Shown: positions 8,663 to 17,713 of the stretch, one piece after another
Position numbering within the stretch: the stretch's first letter is position 1
How the letters are laid out: each line of letters begins with the position of its first letter
NCBI RefSeq assembly: GCF_000807775.2
Contig: NZ_CP047385.1
Location: forward strand, 496,001-560,000
Reading direction: 5' to 3'
DNA length: 64,000 bases
Origin: Pandoraea fibrosis
GTDB taxonomy: Bacteria; Pseudomonadota; Gammaproteobacteria; Burkholderiales; Burkholderiaceae
Position numbers and translations under genes: made by a program
Notes under the pieces: generated by a model
What the model was told of the DNA's origin: nothing
The model's database searches: none
What the model saw: only the letters and a program-made list of their open reading frames with translations

Positions 8663-10204
8663 ATGAGTACCTGGGGATTGAGGTTTGCGCACAAGACACG
8701 TCAGCGAGTGCTGATGGCGGTGATCGCTGCCGCCACGGGCATCGAAATGCTGGAGAACGGCATGTTCGTGTTCGCGTCGTCGCATATCGCGGGCGGCGTC
8801 GGTGCCGCGCCCGAAGAGTACGCATTCGTCTCCACGCTCTACGCCGTAGCCGGGATTCTCGTCATTCTGAAACAGCGTTGGCTGGCGGCGCGTCTGGGGT
8901 ATCGCACCTTCCTCGCGGGCGCGCTCACGCTCATGGCGTTCGGCGCCGGGTTGTGTGGCATGGCTCACACGCCGACCCAGCTTGCCATTGCGCGCTTCGT
9001 GCTTGGCCTGGGCGCCGGGTCGCTGTTCACCGCCAGCCGGATTCTCATCAACCTGTGCTTCGCGCCCGAAGAGCGGCTGCGGGCGCTGCTTTTCTTCACC
9101 TACGGGTTTTTCGGCGCACAGATTTCCGCGCCCTTGCTCGCGAGCTATCTCGTCGACCATTTCCTGTGGTCGTCGGTGTTCTTCGTCATCGTGCCGATTG
9201 CGCTGGCGGGGGCCATCGCTTCGTGGCTCGTGATTCCGGATTTTCGCGAGCGTTTGCGCGACGAAGGCGAGTTTGAAATGCGCGGCATCGTGTTCTTTGC
9301 CGCTGGCGTGCTATTCGTCGAAGTGATGATGCAGCAATCGCGTTTCGACTTCTTCTCCAATCCGCTGCACCTGCTCGAACTGTGTCTGGTCGGTGCGATC
9401 TGCGCGATCGGTTACATGTGGCATCAATACTCGCACCACAAGCCGCTGATCGATTTTCGCGTGCTGGTGCGCAACCCCGTCTATGTGCTCGGGTTGGGCG
9501 GTTACGCTGTGTATTACTTCTTCTCGTATTCGACGTCGTATCTGTTCCCGATCTACATGCAACAGGGGCTGAACTGGAGCGTGGAGCACACGGGCTATCT
9601 GCAAGCGGTGGCGTCGGTGACGAGTCTCGTCGTGGCTGTGTTGTACACGATGGCAAGGCCGAAATTCGTGCAACTCAAACCGTTCGTGCTGCTCGGCTAT
9701 CTGTGCCTGCTGGGCTACGCCTTCCTGCTCTCGCAAAGCTACCCGGGCGTGTCCAGCCAGTGGCTGATTCTGCCAATGGTGCTGAGCGGGCTGGGCGGCG
9801 TGTTCGCCATGATTCCGATTGCCGAGCTGACGTTTCGCGGCATGGATGAGTACGTCTTCCAGCACGGCTATCAGACGAAGAACATCGTGCGTCAGTTGGT
9901 GAGTTCCATGTCGGTGTCGGTCATGGCCGTGTTGATGCAGGACCGGCAAGCGGTCTTCATGCATCAGCTCACGCCATCGATGACACCGCTCAATCCGGCG
10001 TATAACGCTGCGGTGTCGCAAGCGCAGCAGGCGTTCAGTGCGAGTGTCGATGCCACGACGGCGTCGCATATGGCATCGGCGTGGGTCGGTGGGCTGGCGT
10101 CGCAGCAGGCGCTGGTGCTCGCGTGCGTGAACGTGTTCTTCGGCTTCGCATGTCTGGCCGCGCTCTGCGCCATCTTCATGGCGGTGCAGCGGCGCCTGCG
10201 TTAA
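8663..10204 (+). CDS. MFS transporter, probably 14 membrane segments
   Basis: A 513-residue major facilitator protein. Hydrophobic segments fill the whole length, and FVLGLGAGSLFTASRILINLCFAPEERLRALLFF resembles the loop and helix region of EmrB/DHA2-type drug exporters. A charged loop (about residues 190-200, DFRERLRDEGEFEMRG) sits between the sixth helix and the central pair. The ATG at 8663 follows GAGGGAGGCG. No HlyD-type partner is next to it, so the export role is inferred from the family only and the substrate is unknown. Confidence 0.85.
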   Translation: MSTWGLRFAHKTRQRVLMAVIAAATGIEMLENGMFVFASSHIAGGVGAAPEEYAFVSTLYAVAGILVILKQRWLAARLGYRTFLAGALTLMAFGAGLCGMAHTPTQLAIARFVLGLGAGSLFTASRILINLCFAPEERLRALLFFTYGFFGAQISAPLLASYLVDHFLWSSVFFVIVPIALAGAIASWLVIPDFRERLRDEGEFEMRGIVFFAAGVLFVEVMMQQSRFDFFSNPLHLLELCLVGAICAIGYMWHQYSHHKPLIDFRVLVRNPVYVLGLGGYAVYYFFSYSTSYLFPIYMQQGLNWSVEHTGYLQAVASVTSLVVAVLYTMARPKFVQLKPFVLLGYLCLLGYAFLLSQSYPGVSSQWLILPMVLSGLGGVFAMIPIAELTFRGMDEYVFQHGYQTKNIVRQLVSSMSVSVMAVLMQDRQAVFMHQLTPSMTPLNPAYNAAVSQAQQAFSASVDATTASHMASAWVGGLASQQALVLACVNVFFGFACLAALCAIFMAVQRRLR

Positions 10205-10353
10205 GAGACATGGCGGCCCGGGCGTCCCGGATTCCGCATTTCTTCATGCCTGCCGCAGGGCGCGTAGCGCGTGCGCGGTGCGCGCGCCCGCAACTGCCGG
10301 GCAGGTCGGTTAGAATGGCCCGCAATACGTTGCCACTCCCCAAAAGCACCGAC

Positions 10354-10683
10354 ATGGCCACCCAGCCGCAGTACTACCAGCATCACGTCTTTTTCTGCCT
10401 GAATCAGCGCGAACCCGGCGCGGATCGGCCCTCGTGTGCCAACTGCAACGCGCAGTCGATGCAGGAGTACGCGAAGAAGAAGGTCAAGCAGCTCGGCCTG
10501 GCCGGTCCCGGCAAGGTGCGCGTGAACAAGGCCGGGTGCCTCGATCGCTGCGAGCAAGGGCCTGTCGTGGTGATCTATCCCGAAGGCACCTGGTACACGT
10601 ATATCGACGAAACCGATATCGACGAGATCGTCGAGAAGCATCTGGCGCAAGGCGAAATCGTCGAGCGTCTGCTGATCGACTGA
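10354..10683 (+). CDS. Thioredoxin-fold [2Fe-2S] ferredoxin
   Basis: A 109-residue protein of the thioredoxin-like [2Fe-2S] ferredoxin family. Cluster cysteines are visible as FFCLNQ, then PSCANC, then KAGCLDRCEQGPVVVIYPEGTWY. Such proteins pass electrons in the cytoplasm; the partner is not evident. TAGAAT at 10311-10316 looks like a -10 and overlaps an earlier in-frame ATG at 10315, so the ATG at 10354 is preferred. Neighbours are an unrelated transporter and a hydrolase. Confidence 0.88.
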   Translation: MATQPQYYQHHVFFCLNQREPGADRPSCANCNAQSMQEYAKKKVKQLGLAGPGKVRVNKAGCLDRCEQGPVVVIYPEGTWYTYIDETDIDEIVEKHLAQGEIVERLLID

Positions 10684-10800
10684 TGCCGGCGGTCGTCTCG
10701 TCGATTCGCGAAGGCATCGATCCATTGGCTTGCCGATTCATCGTTTAGCTGCCCCGCGCGCCGCGTTTTTTCGCCGTCGCGCCCCAGCCCAACATCGCTC

Positions 10801-11430
10801 ATGAACGCTCAGACTGAACGCTTCACCATCGACGGCCCGGTCGGCGCCATCGAAATCGCCATCGACCGTCCGGCCGGCGCGCCGCGCGGCATCACGCTCG
10901 TGGCGCATCCGCACCCCCTCTTTGGCGGCACGCTCGATAACAAGGTCGCGCAGACGCTGGCCCGTGCATTCGTGCAGCTCGGCTACGCCGTGGTACGCCC
11001 GAATTTTCGCGGTGTCGGCAAGTCGGCGGGCGAGCATGACAAGGGCATAGGCGAGCGCGACGATCTGCTGGCCGTGATCGAATGGATGCGCCAGCAACCG
11101 GGCTGGGAAACGTTGCCGCTGGCCCTCGCCGGGTTCTCGTTCGGCACGTTCGTGCTCTCGCACGTCGCAAAGACACTGGAGGCGGCGGGCACGCCGGCGC
11201 AGCGTCTGGTGTTCGTGGGCACGGCGGCGAGCAACTGGGACGTGGCGACGGTGCCGGCCGACACGCTCGTGATTCACGGCGAAGTGGACGATACCGTGCC
11301 ACTGCAATCGGTACTGGACTGGGCGCGTCCGCAGACGCTGCCGGTGGTGGTCATTCCCGGCGGCGAGCACTTCTTCCATGGCCTGTTACCGCTGCTGAAA
11401 CAGATCGTGGTCGACGCGTGGCGTCATTGA
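10801..11430 (+). CDS. Alpha/beta hydrolase
   Basis: A compact 209-residue alpha/beta-hydrolase. The nucleophile elbow is GFSFG (residues about 116-120), the acid is probably in HGEVDDTVP and the histidine in PGGEHFFHG. HPHPLFGGTLDNKV and RPNFRGVGKSAGEHD are characteristic of a widespread bacterial subfamily of small hydrolases with unknown substrates. It has no signal peptide and so should act in the cytoplasm. Confidence 0.85.
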   Translation: MNAQTERFTIDGPVGAIEIAIDRPAGAPRGITLVAHPHPLFGGTLDNKVAQTLARAFVQLGYAVVRPNFRGVGKSAGEHDKGIGERDDLLAVIEWMRQQPGWETLPLALAGFSFGTFVLSHVAKTLEAAGTPAQRLVFVGTAASNWDVATVPADTLVIHGEVDDTVPLQSVLDWARPQTLPVVVIPGGEHFFHGLLPLLKQIVVDAWRH

Positions 11431-11503
11431 TACACACCGGGCGAATTTGGGCCAATTTCGGCCGCGTTGGGCCGCCGCGCTGGGGTCGCGAAATCGCGGC
11501 GGG

Positions 11504-11509
11504 TATAAT
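11504..11509 (+). promoter_or_regulatory. Probable -10 box upstream of dacC
   Basis: A perfect TATAAT in GGGTATAATTCGC, 174 bases before the dacC ATG. No clear -35 hexamer lies at the right spacing. Confidence 0.5.
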
Positions 11510-11682
11510 TCGCTTCTGAACCATGTCGTGCCGTGCCGGGTCTATGTCCCGGACAGGCATGGCACCGGCGCCACGGTGCCGCTGTCTTCTTCGCCGTGCC
11601 GCGCGTTAGTCAAAGTGTCGGTTGCACGGCGCTTCTTCAAGTGCAGATGCCCCTGAGTCTCACATCGTTTCCCTCATCGCCA

Positions 11683-12870
11683 ATGAAATTCAACGCTTCG
11701 CTGTCCCGTGCCGCCGCTGCCGCGGCGATCGTCGCTTGCGGCTCGCTTGCTGCGCTTCCTGCCCGTGCTCAACAGATTCCGCCGCCGCCGATGACGGCCA
11801 AGGCCTGGACCATCGTCGACGTCACCAGCGGGCAGGTGCTCGCCGCCGGTGACCCCGATGCACGTGTGGAGCCGGCTTCGCTCACGAAGATCATGACGTC
11901 GTATCTGATCTTCGAAGCCCTGCGCGACAAGCGCATTTCGATGGATCAGACCGTCATTCCGGGCGAGTCGGTTCGCAAGGTGGGGCGCGACGAATCGCGC
12001 ACGTTCATCGAAGCCGGCAAGCCGGTCTCGGTGCACGACCTCGTGTACGGCATGATCATTCAGTCGGGTAACGACGCCTCGATCGCGCTGGCCGAACTCG
12101 TGGGCGGCTCGCAGCCGGGCTTCGTCGAGCTGATGAACCGCGCGGCGCAGCGCATGGGCCTGAAGAACACCCATTACACGAACGTCGACGGTCTGACCGA
12201 TCCGCAGCACTACACGACGGTGGCCGATATCGCCACGCTGTCGACGCACATGATTCAAGACTTCCCCGAGTACTACAAGATCTACTCGGAGAAGAGCTTC
12301 ACGTACAACAACATCCGTCAGCCGAACCGTAACCGTCTGCTGTATCTCGATCCGACGGTCGATGGCCTGAAGACCGGCCACACCAAGGAAGCGGGCTACT
12401 GCCTCGTGTCGACGGCGTCGCGTCCGCTGCCGGGTACGCCTGGCGTGAACCGCCGCGTGTTGTCGGTGGTCGTGGGCGAGCCGACCGAGCGCGCCCGCGT
12501 GCAGGACAGCCTCTCGGCCCTGAACTACGGCTATCAGAACTTCGACACGCTGCGTGTGTACGGCGCAAATCAGGTCGTCGCCACGCCCAAGGTATGGAAG
12601 GGCAAGGACAGCGAGCTGAAGATCGGTGTGAAGAAGGACACCTTCATCACGGTGCCGAAGGGCATGGCCGACAAGATCAAGCCGCAACTCGAATTGCGTG
12701 AGCCGCTGATCGCGCCGCTGGCCAACGGGGCGCCGGTCGGCACCGTCAAGGTCATGGCCGATGGCAAGCAACTGGCCGAATTCCCGGTTGTGGCCCTCGC
12801 CGACGTGCCGCAGGCCAGCTTCATCGGTCGCGCCTGGGATGCGCTGCGCCTGATGTTCGTGAAGAAGTAA
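11683..12870 (+). CDS. dacC: D-alanyl-D-alanine carboxypeptidase (penicillin-binding protein 5/6 family)
   Basis: This enzyme trims the terminal D-alanine from peptidoglycan stem peptides in the periplasm. A signal peptide covers about residues 1-29 (cleavage after ALPARA). The active-site triad is SLTK at residues 66-69, SGND in the middle, and KTGHT. The C-terminal about 90 residues form the beta-rich PBP5 domain, ending in an amphipathic helix (FIGRAWDALRLMFVKK) for membrane attachment. The ATG at 11683 directly precedes the signal sequence. The D-amino-acid aminotransferase next door fits D-alanine metabolism. The exact paralogue name (dacA or dacC) is uncertain. Confidence 0.93.
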   Translation: MKFNASLSRAAAAAAIVACGSLAALPARAQQIPPPPMTAKAWTIVDVTSGQVLAAGDPDARVEPASLTKIMTSYLIFEALRDKRISMDQTVIPGESVRKVGRDESRTFIEAGKPVSVHDLVYGMIIQSGNDASIALAELVGGSQPGFVELMNRAAQRMGLKNTHYTNVDGLTDPQHYTTVADIATLSTHMIQDFPEYYKIYSEKSFTYNNIRQPNRNRLLYLDPTVDGLKTGHTKEAGYCLVSTASRPLPGTPGVNRRVLSVVVGEPTERARVQDSLSALNYGYQNFDTLRVYGANQVVATPKVWKGKDSELKIGVKKDTFITVPKGMADKIKPQLELREPLIAPLANGAPVGTVKVMADGKQLAEFPVVALADVPQASFIGRAWDALRLMFVKK

Positions 12871-12991
12871 GGATGGGGAGTGACGTCCCGCTCGCGGGAC
12901 GTTCGCCGGCAAAACGCGTAGGATGCCCGTATGCGTTGATCCGGCAACCGGTCTGGCAGGCTCGCGGTGCGGGCCTGCTGCAACGCAAAGG

Positions 12992-13014
12992 CGCGCCCGG
13001 TGGGCGCGTTTTTT
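12992..13014 (+). terminator. Rho-independent terminator after dacC
   Basis: CGCGCCC-GGT-GGGCGCG followed by six T residues. A second hairpin without a T tract (ACGTCCCG at 12883-12890 with CGGGACGT at 12895-12902) lies closer to the dacC stop. Confidence 0.9.
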
Positions 13015-13049
13015 CCTTTCGCCGCGCGTCTGGCGCGCACCTTGCAAAC

Positions 13050-13898
13050 ATGGATAACCCCACCGTCTGGCTCAATGGCGACCTGATCCCGCTCAGCGAC
13101 GCGAAAATCTCCGTACTCGACCGCGGTTTCCTCTTCGGCGACGGCATCTACGAAGTCGTGCCGGTCTACCACGGCAAGCCGTTCCGGCTGGCGCAGCATC
13201 TCGATCGCCTCGAGCGCAGTCTCGCCGAGATCCGTATCGAGAATCCGTACACGCGCGCCGAATGGGAGGCGCTCTTCGCGCGTCTGTCGGCCACCTGTGC
13301 GGCCGATCCGCATAGCGTCTACGTACAGGTCACGCGCGGTGTCGCGCCGCGTCAGCACACCTTCCCCAAAGACATTACGCCGACGGTGTTCGGTATCGCC
13401 ACGCCGCTCACGCTGCCCAACCGCGAGAAGGTGGAGCATGGGGTGGGCGCGGTCACGCACGAGGATCGCCGCTGGCTGAACTGCCACATCAAGTCGACCT
13501 CGCTGCTGGGTAATGTGCTGATGGCGCAATACGCGGCCGATCACGACGTTCAGGAGACGATCCAGTTTCGCGACGGCAATCTGACCGAGGCGTCGTCGAG
13601 CAATGTGTGGGTCGTCAAGGGCGGTGAAATGTTCGCGCCGCCGCGCGATAATCGGATTCTCGAAGGCATTCGTTACGGTGCGCTCGAAAGCCTCGCGCAG
13701 GAGTGCGGCATTGCGTTCCATGAGCGTGTCGTGAGCGAGGCGGAAGTCCGCGCGGCGGACGAGTTACTCATTACCTCGGCCACGAAGGAAGTGTTGGCGG
13801 TGGTGACGCTGGACGGCAAGCCGGTGGGCGATGGCAAGCCGGGCCCCGTCTTCCGCGCGCTTTACGCGGCCTATCAACGCGCCAAGGAGGCACTATGA
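13050..13898 (+). CDS. dat: D-amino-acid aminotransferase (class IV)
   Basis: A 282-residue PLP enzyme of the branched-chain/D-amino-acid aminotransferase fold (class IV). The N terminus WLNGDLIPLSDAKISVLDRGFLFGDGIYEVV is diagnostic, the PLP lysine is in CHIKSTSLL, and the cofactor phosphate loop is EASSSNVWVV with LITSATKEVLAV. It should interconvert D-alanine and D-glutamate with their keto acids. The start is the ATG right after the dacC terminator. It overlaps the DUF493 gene by four bases (ATGA), a conserved arrangement in Burkholderiales where lipB-lipA usually follow directly. Confidence 0.9.
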   Translation: MDNPTVWLNGDLIPLSDAKISVLDRGFLFGDGIYEVVPVYHGKPFRLAQHLDRLERSLAEIRIENPYTRAEWEALFARLSATCAADPHSVYVQVTRGVAPRQHTFPKDITPTVFGIATPLTLPNREKVEHGVGAVTHEDRRWLNCHIKSTSLLGNVLMAQYAADHDVQETIQFRDGNLTEASSSNVWVVKGGEMFAPPRDNRILEGIRYGALESLAQECGIAFHERVVSEAEVRAADELLITSATKEVLAVVTLDGKPVGDGKPGPVFRALYAAYQRAKEAL

Positions 13899-14167
13899 CG
13901 ACGGAAAAGAAGGAAAGCTTGCTTGAGTTTCCGTGCGACTTTCCCATCAAGGTGATGGGGGCGACGCAGGATGGATTTGCCGACGCCATCGTGGCACTGT
14001 TGCGGGAGTTCGACGCAGAATTCGATGCGGCGACGGTGGAAATGCGGCCGTCCAGTTCGGGCAAGTATCTCGGGCTGACCGTCACGGTGCGGGCTCACTC
14101 GAAAGCGCACCTCGACGATATCTATCGTGCGCTGACCGGCCACCCGATGGTCAAGGTCGTGCTGTAA
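13895..14167 (+). CDS. ybeD: DUF493 / YbeD family protein
   Basis: A 90-residue cytoplasmic protein with LLEFPCDFPIKVMGA at the start and the C-terminal pattern YLGLTVTVRAHSKAHLDDIYRALTGHPMVKVVL of the YbeD (DUF493) family. Its fold is ACT-like, and it usually sits beside lipB, hence the proposed link to lipoate metabolism. Its start overlaps the dat stop. Here lipB is 2.8 kb away because three genes intervene. Confidence 0.92.
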   Translation: MTTEKKESLLEFPCDFPIKVMGATQDGFADAIVALLREFDAEFDAATVEMRPSSSGKYLGLTVTVRAHSKAHLDDIYRALTGHPMVKVVL

Positions 14168-14234
14168 CGCCGAAGCCCGGCAAGTGAAGCGGGTGCGAGA
14201 AACGCACGCGCTTCACGCATCTTTCATCCACGCT

Positions 14235-15275
14235 TTACGCATGTGTCGGCGCCCCGTCGTCGGCCGGCAGGGCGGGGTCCAGTCCCAACTGGGCGTCGGT
14301 CGTCATCTCGCCCGCCGTGGCGGCCATGCCGGCCGCCAGCGCTGCGGGACTCGGCTGCGCCGGGCGGCGCTGCATGTGCTTCACCTTCTCGAACGCTGCC
14401 AGCTCCTCCAGAAACCACGTTCTGAACGCCTGAACGCGCTGCGTTTCGAGTACCGCGGGCGGGCACACAAAGTAGTAATCCCACTCGCACGGCGTATCGA
14501 CGTCGGACAGCCGTACCAGGCGTCCGGCCATGATGTCGCCCACGGCGAGCGAGCGTCGCACGAGCGCCACGCCCTGACCGACGATGGCCGCCTGCGACAA
14601 CATTCCCGAATCCTCGTACATCATGCCTTGCGTCGGCTCCGGCAGATCGAAGCCCGCCGCGGCAAACCACGGCGCCCACGGCTCGCCCTCCGAACGTAGC
14701 AACGTGCTGCGGCGAAAGTCCTCTGCGGTCTGCGGAGGGTTCCCATGGTTGTACGATGGGCTGCAAGCGGGGAAAAACACATCGTCGAGCACTTTCTCGA
14801 TGTGCAGTCCCGGCCAGTTGCCTTTGCCCATGCGCAGGGCGATATCTACGTCGTCGCGTTCGAAGTCGGTGAGCTGTGCGCTGCACCGCAGCTCCACTTC
14901 CAGTTCGGGGTGCCGATCGATGAAGCGACCGATGCGTGGCGTGAGCCACCGGCTGGCAAACGATGGCATGGTGGTGAGTACCAGACGCCGTTCGCTGCGC
15001 GTGCCGGCCTGTAGCTTGCGCGTTGCCTGAGCGATGTCGCCGAGGGCCGTGCGGATCGACGCGGCGTACTGGCGGCCCGCCGGCGTAATGCTGATGCGCT
15101 TGCCGTTGCGGGTGAAGAGCGTCGTGCCCAGCTCCTGTTCCAGCGCGCGAATCTGATGGCTGATGGCGCCGTGCGTGACGAACAACTCCTCGGCGGCACG
15201 CGAGAAGCTCTCCAGACGGGCAGCCGCCTCGAAGGCACGCAGGGCGCTCAGGTTGGGAAGTCTCCGAAGATCCAT
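14235..15275 (-). CDS. LysR-family regulator (GcvA-like)
   Basis: A 346-residue LysR-type regulator. The N-terminal winged helix (about residues 6-65) reads LSALRAFEAAARLESFSRAAEELFVTHGAISHQIRALEQELGTTLF. The effector domain follows, with RCSAQLTDFERDDVDIALRMGKGNWPGL as in GcvA/TrpI-like members. The C-terminal about 40 residues, rich in Ala and Pro, are longer than usual. It is divergent from the DUF2917 gene across a 100-base gap, so that gene is the most likely target, together with the lysR gene itself. Confidence 0.92.
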   Translation of the reverse strand: MDLRRLPNLSALRAFEAAARLESFSRAAEELFVTHGAISHQIRALEQELGTTLFTRNGKRISITPAGRQYAASIRTALGDIAQATRKLQAGTRSERRLVLTTMPSFASRWLTPRIGRFIDRHPELEVELRCSAQLTDFERDDVDIALRMGKGNWPGLHIEKVLDDVFFPACSPSYNHGNPPQTAEDFRRSTLLRSEGEPWAPWFAAAGFDLPEPTQGMMYEDSGMLSQAAIVGQGVALVRRSLAVGDIMAGRLVRLSDVDTPCEWDYYFVCPPAVLETQRVQAFRTWFLEELAAFEKVKHMQRRPAQPSPAALAAGMAATAGEMTTDAQLGLDPALPADDGAPTHA

Positions 15276-15375
15276 GTGAGATTTATTCGCAAGGCCGTGA
15301 AAATATGTCGTTTGGTATAGCGCTTGGCAGTCCCTATGATTCAGTCATTGTCTCGCACTGAGTGGGGGTCGTAAA

Positions 15376-15708
15376 ATGCAAAACAATTTGACAAAGGTGC
15401 AGTACTTCTACGGAATTCGTCCGGGCGAAGTGGTCACCCTCGACCTGCATCACGAGCATACGCTTGTTGCCCGCGGCTCGGCGGTTTGGGTGACGCGCGC
15501 AGGCGATCCGCGTGACTATTGGCTCACGCCCGGCCAGCGCCTCACCGTAGAGCCGGGACGCCGTTACTGGGTGTCGTCCGATAACGTTGCGGAAGCCCAA
15601 CTGGAGCGCGAAGTCAGCCGTCGTTTCCCGCTGGCCCGTGTGCTGAGCAAGTGGCTCGCCGGACGCCGTGCGGCCCGCGAAGCGAACTCCTGCACGGCCG
15701 CTGCCTGA
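15376..15708 (+). CDS. DUF2917 protein
   Basis: A 110-residue protein of the DUF2917 family: GEVVTLDLHHEHTLVARGSAVWVTRAGDPRDYWLTPGQRLTV has the cupin-like beta pattern with the typical W-x-T-R and DYWL motifs. Function is unknown and no metal ligands stand out. It is divergent from a LysR gene, a pairing often seen for this family, and is closed by a very strong terminator. Confidence 0.8.
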   Translation: MQNNLTKVQYFYGIRPGEVVTLDLHHEHTLVARGSAVWVTRAGDPRDYWLTPGQRLTVEPGRRYWVSSDNVAEAQLEREVSRRFPLARVLSKWLAGRRAAREANSCTAAA

Positions 15709-15737
15709 GGACACTCAGGGCATTTGCCCGTCGACAC

Positions 15738-15783
15738 CACGCGCTCTCTGGCGGTGAACGCCAGAGAGCGCGTGTTTCGTTTC
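15738..15783 (+). terminator. Strong terminator after the DUF2917 gene
   Basis: A perfect 16-base-pair stem (15738-15753 with 15759-15774, loop GTGAA) followed by TTTCGTTTC. The arm begins CACGCGCTCTC. Confidence 0.85.
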
Positions 15784-15895
15784 AGAGGGTGGATGCCGGA
15801 CCCGTCAATTTGTTACTGGAATTCACAACAAGACGCGCAATAATCGACCTTAAAACATCTCGATAACGCGTCAAAACAAGAGAAGTAGTTTCCCG

Positions 15896-16846
15896 ATGAC
15901 CGAAGCCTCCCGCCCGGCCCCCCTGCCTTCCTCTGCGTCGGACACCGTCATACCTCGCCATCCTCAGGCCGATGAGCGTCTCGGCCGGTGGTTGATGATC
16001 GCCGCCATGGTGATCTCCGGCACGATCGGTTATTTCGTATTGATGTCCGGACAACCGGCGCTCAATGTCGTTTTCTTGCGCTGTCTGATCGGCGCGGCCA
16101 GCCTGTGCGCGTGGTGTGCTTACCGGGGCTACTGGCGCGGGTTGCGCATGGCCCGTTGGCAGGTGGTGAACGTCACGCTGGGCGCCATTACGCTCGTCTC
16201 GAACTGGTATTTCCTGTTTACGGCCTACCGGTTGACGTCTGTGGGCATCACGACCGTCGTGTACAACGTACAGCCGTTCCTGCTGGTGCTGGCGGGCGTG
16301 ATCGTCACGCGCGAGCGCCCGTCGCTGGCGACGCTCGGTTGTCTCGGTGTGGCATTCGCGGGGCTGGTGATTCTGGCGGAACCGGGTGGCGTGCACGGCG
16401 CGGGGTATCTGACTGGCGTGGCGAGTGCGCTGGCCGCCGCCACGCTTTACGCGGCGACGACCCTTTTCACGAAGCGGCTGGCCGGCACGATCCGGCCCGA
16501 GATCATCGCGGCATTGCACATGGTGATCGGTGCCGCGGTCTTCGTGTGGATGGCGGATTTCCATCATCTGCCTTCGGCTCCCCGTGAGATCGGGGCGGTC
16601 GTGACGCTCGGCCTGTTCCATACGACGTTCATGTATCTGTTGCTGTACGGGGCGTTCCAGAAGGCATCGACGTCAAGTCTGGCCGTGTTCGGCTTTGTCT
16701 ACCCGGTGGTGGCGGTCGCCGTGGACTTTCTCGCGTTCGGCATTGTGCTGCATCCGACGCAATGGCTCGGCGGGGTCATGATTCTGCTGGCCGCCGGCTT
16801 TTATGCCCGGGGCCTTGGCGTAACGCCCGCGAAAAAAGCGGGCTGA
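15896..16846 (+). CDS. EamA/DMT-family transporter
   Basis: A 316-residue inner-membrane protein with about ten hydrophobic segments arranged as two EamA repeats. The first repeat has SGTIGYFVLMSGQPALNVVFLRCLIGAASL and YRLTSVGITTVVYNVQPFLLVLAG, and the second has FHTTFMYLLLYGAFQKASTSSLAVFGFVYPVVAVAVDF. The family exports metabolites and amino acids; the substrate here is unknown. It stands alone between two terminator or promoter regions, inside what is normally the ybeD-lipB junction. Confidence 0.88.
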   Translation: MTEASRPAPLPSSASDTVIPRHPQADERLGRWLMIAAMVISGTIGYFVLMSGQPALNVVFLRCLIGAASLCAWCAYRGYWRGLRMARWQVVNVTLGAITLVSNWYFLFTAYRLTSVGITTVVYNVQPFLLVLAGVIVTRERPSLATLGCLGVAFAGLVILAEPGGVHGAGYLTGVASALAAATLYAATTLFTKRLAGTIRPEIIAALHMVIGAAVFVWMADFHHLPSAPREIGAVVTLGLFHTTFMYLLLYGAFQKASTSSLAVFGFVYPVVAVAVDFLAFGIVLHPTQWLGGVMILLAAGFYARGLGVTPAKKAG

Positions 16847-16981
16847 CACTGTGGGCAGCGCGTGAGCAGGAGGCGTGTCGGCCGTTGTGCTCGGGCAACA
16901 CCGCCGGCCGGTGAACAGGGACCGGGAGGCGGGGAACGCCACGTCGAGCAAGACTGCGCCGGTTTCGCTAAAATTGCGGGC

Positions 16982-17689
16982 ATGACCTCCCCGATCGAAG
17001 TGTGCTGGCGCGGCACCGAAGACTACGCCACATCGTTCGACGCCATGCGTGCGTACACCGACACACGTGGCCCGCACGGCCCCGACCAGCTGTGGATCGT
17101 CCAGCATCCGCCCGTCTATACGCTTGGACTGGCCGGCGACCCCGCCCACCTGCTTGTTGCCAATACCGGTATTCCGCTCGTCAAGGTAGACCGCGGTGGC
17201 CAGATCACGTATCACGGCCCGGGACAGGTGGTGATTTACCTGCTCGTGGACCTGCGACGGCGCAAGCTGGGGGTGCGCGAAATGGTGCGTTTGATCGAGC
17301 AGGCGGTGATCGACACCCTTGGGGCGTATAATCTCGACGTTGAGCGCCGGGCCGGCGCGCCAGGGATCTATGTGAGCCCGGGCGACGGCACCGCAGCGCA
17401 CGCCGGCGCGAAAATCGCGGCACTCGGGTTGAAAATCCGCAACGGATGCAGTTATCACGGCGTGTCATTGAACGTCGCGATGGATCTGCGGCCGTTCGAC
17501 TGGATCAATCCGTGCGGTTACGCCGGCTTGCAAACCGTAGACATGGCCACGCTCGGCGTGGCCCCCCGCTGGGACGAAGTGGCCGCGCGACTGGCGCAGC
17601 AACTCGGTCATCATCTCGAACAGCACCCCGCGACGGCCGAAGCCGCGCCACAGGCCGACCCGGCCGCCAGCGCAAACGCCGCCGCCTGA
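16982..17689 (+). CDS. lipB: Octanoyl-[acyl-carrier-protein]:protein N-octanoyltransferase
   Basis: LipB moves octanoate from acyl carrier protein to lipoyl domains of 2-oxoacid dehydrogenases and the glycine cleavage H protein. The motif [19 protein letters not shown], the catalytic lysine in [14 protein letters not shown] and the cysteine in INPCGYAGL are present. The C-terminal Ala-rich tail (about 25 residues) is extra. TAAAAT at 16969-16974 lies only eight bases before the ATG, so the transcript may be nearly leaderless. lipA follows after 24 bases. Confidence 0.95.
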   Translation: MTSPIEVCWRGTEDYATSFDAMRAYTDTRGPHGPDQLWIVQHPPVYTLGLAGDPAHLLVANTGIPLVKVDRGGQITYHGPGQVVIYLLVDLRRRKLGVREMVRLIEQAVIDTLGAYNLDVERRAGAPGIYVSPGDGTAAHAGAKIAALGLKIRNGCSYHGVSLNVAMDLRPFDWINPCGYAGLQTVDMATLGVAPRWDEVAARLAQQLGHHLEQHPATAEAAPQADPAASANAAA

Positions 17690-17713
17690 TTGGACGCCTG
17701 GAAAGCCCCCATC

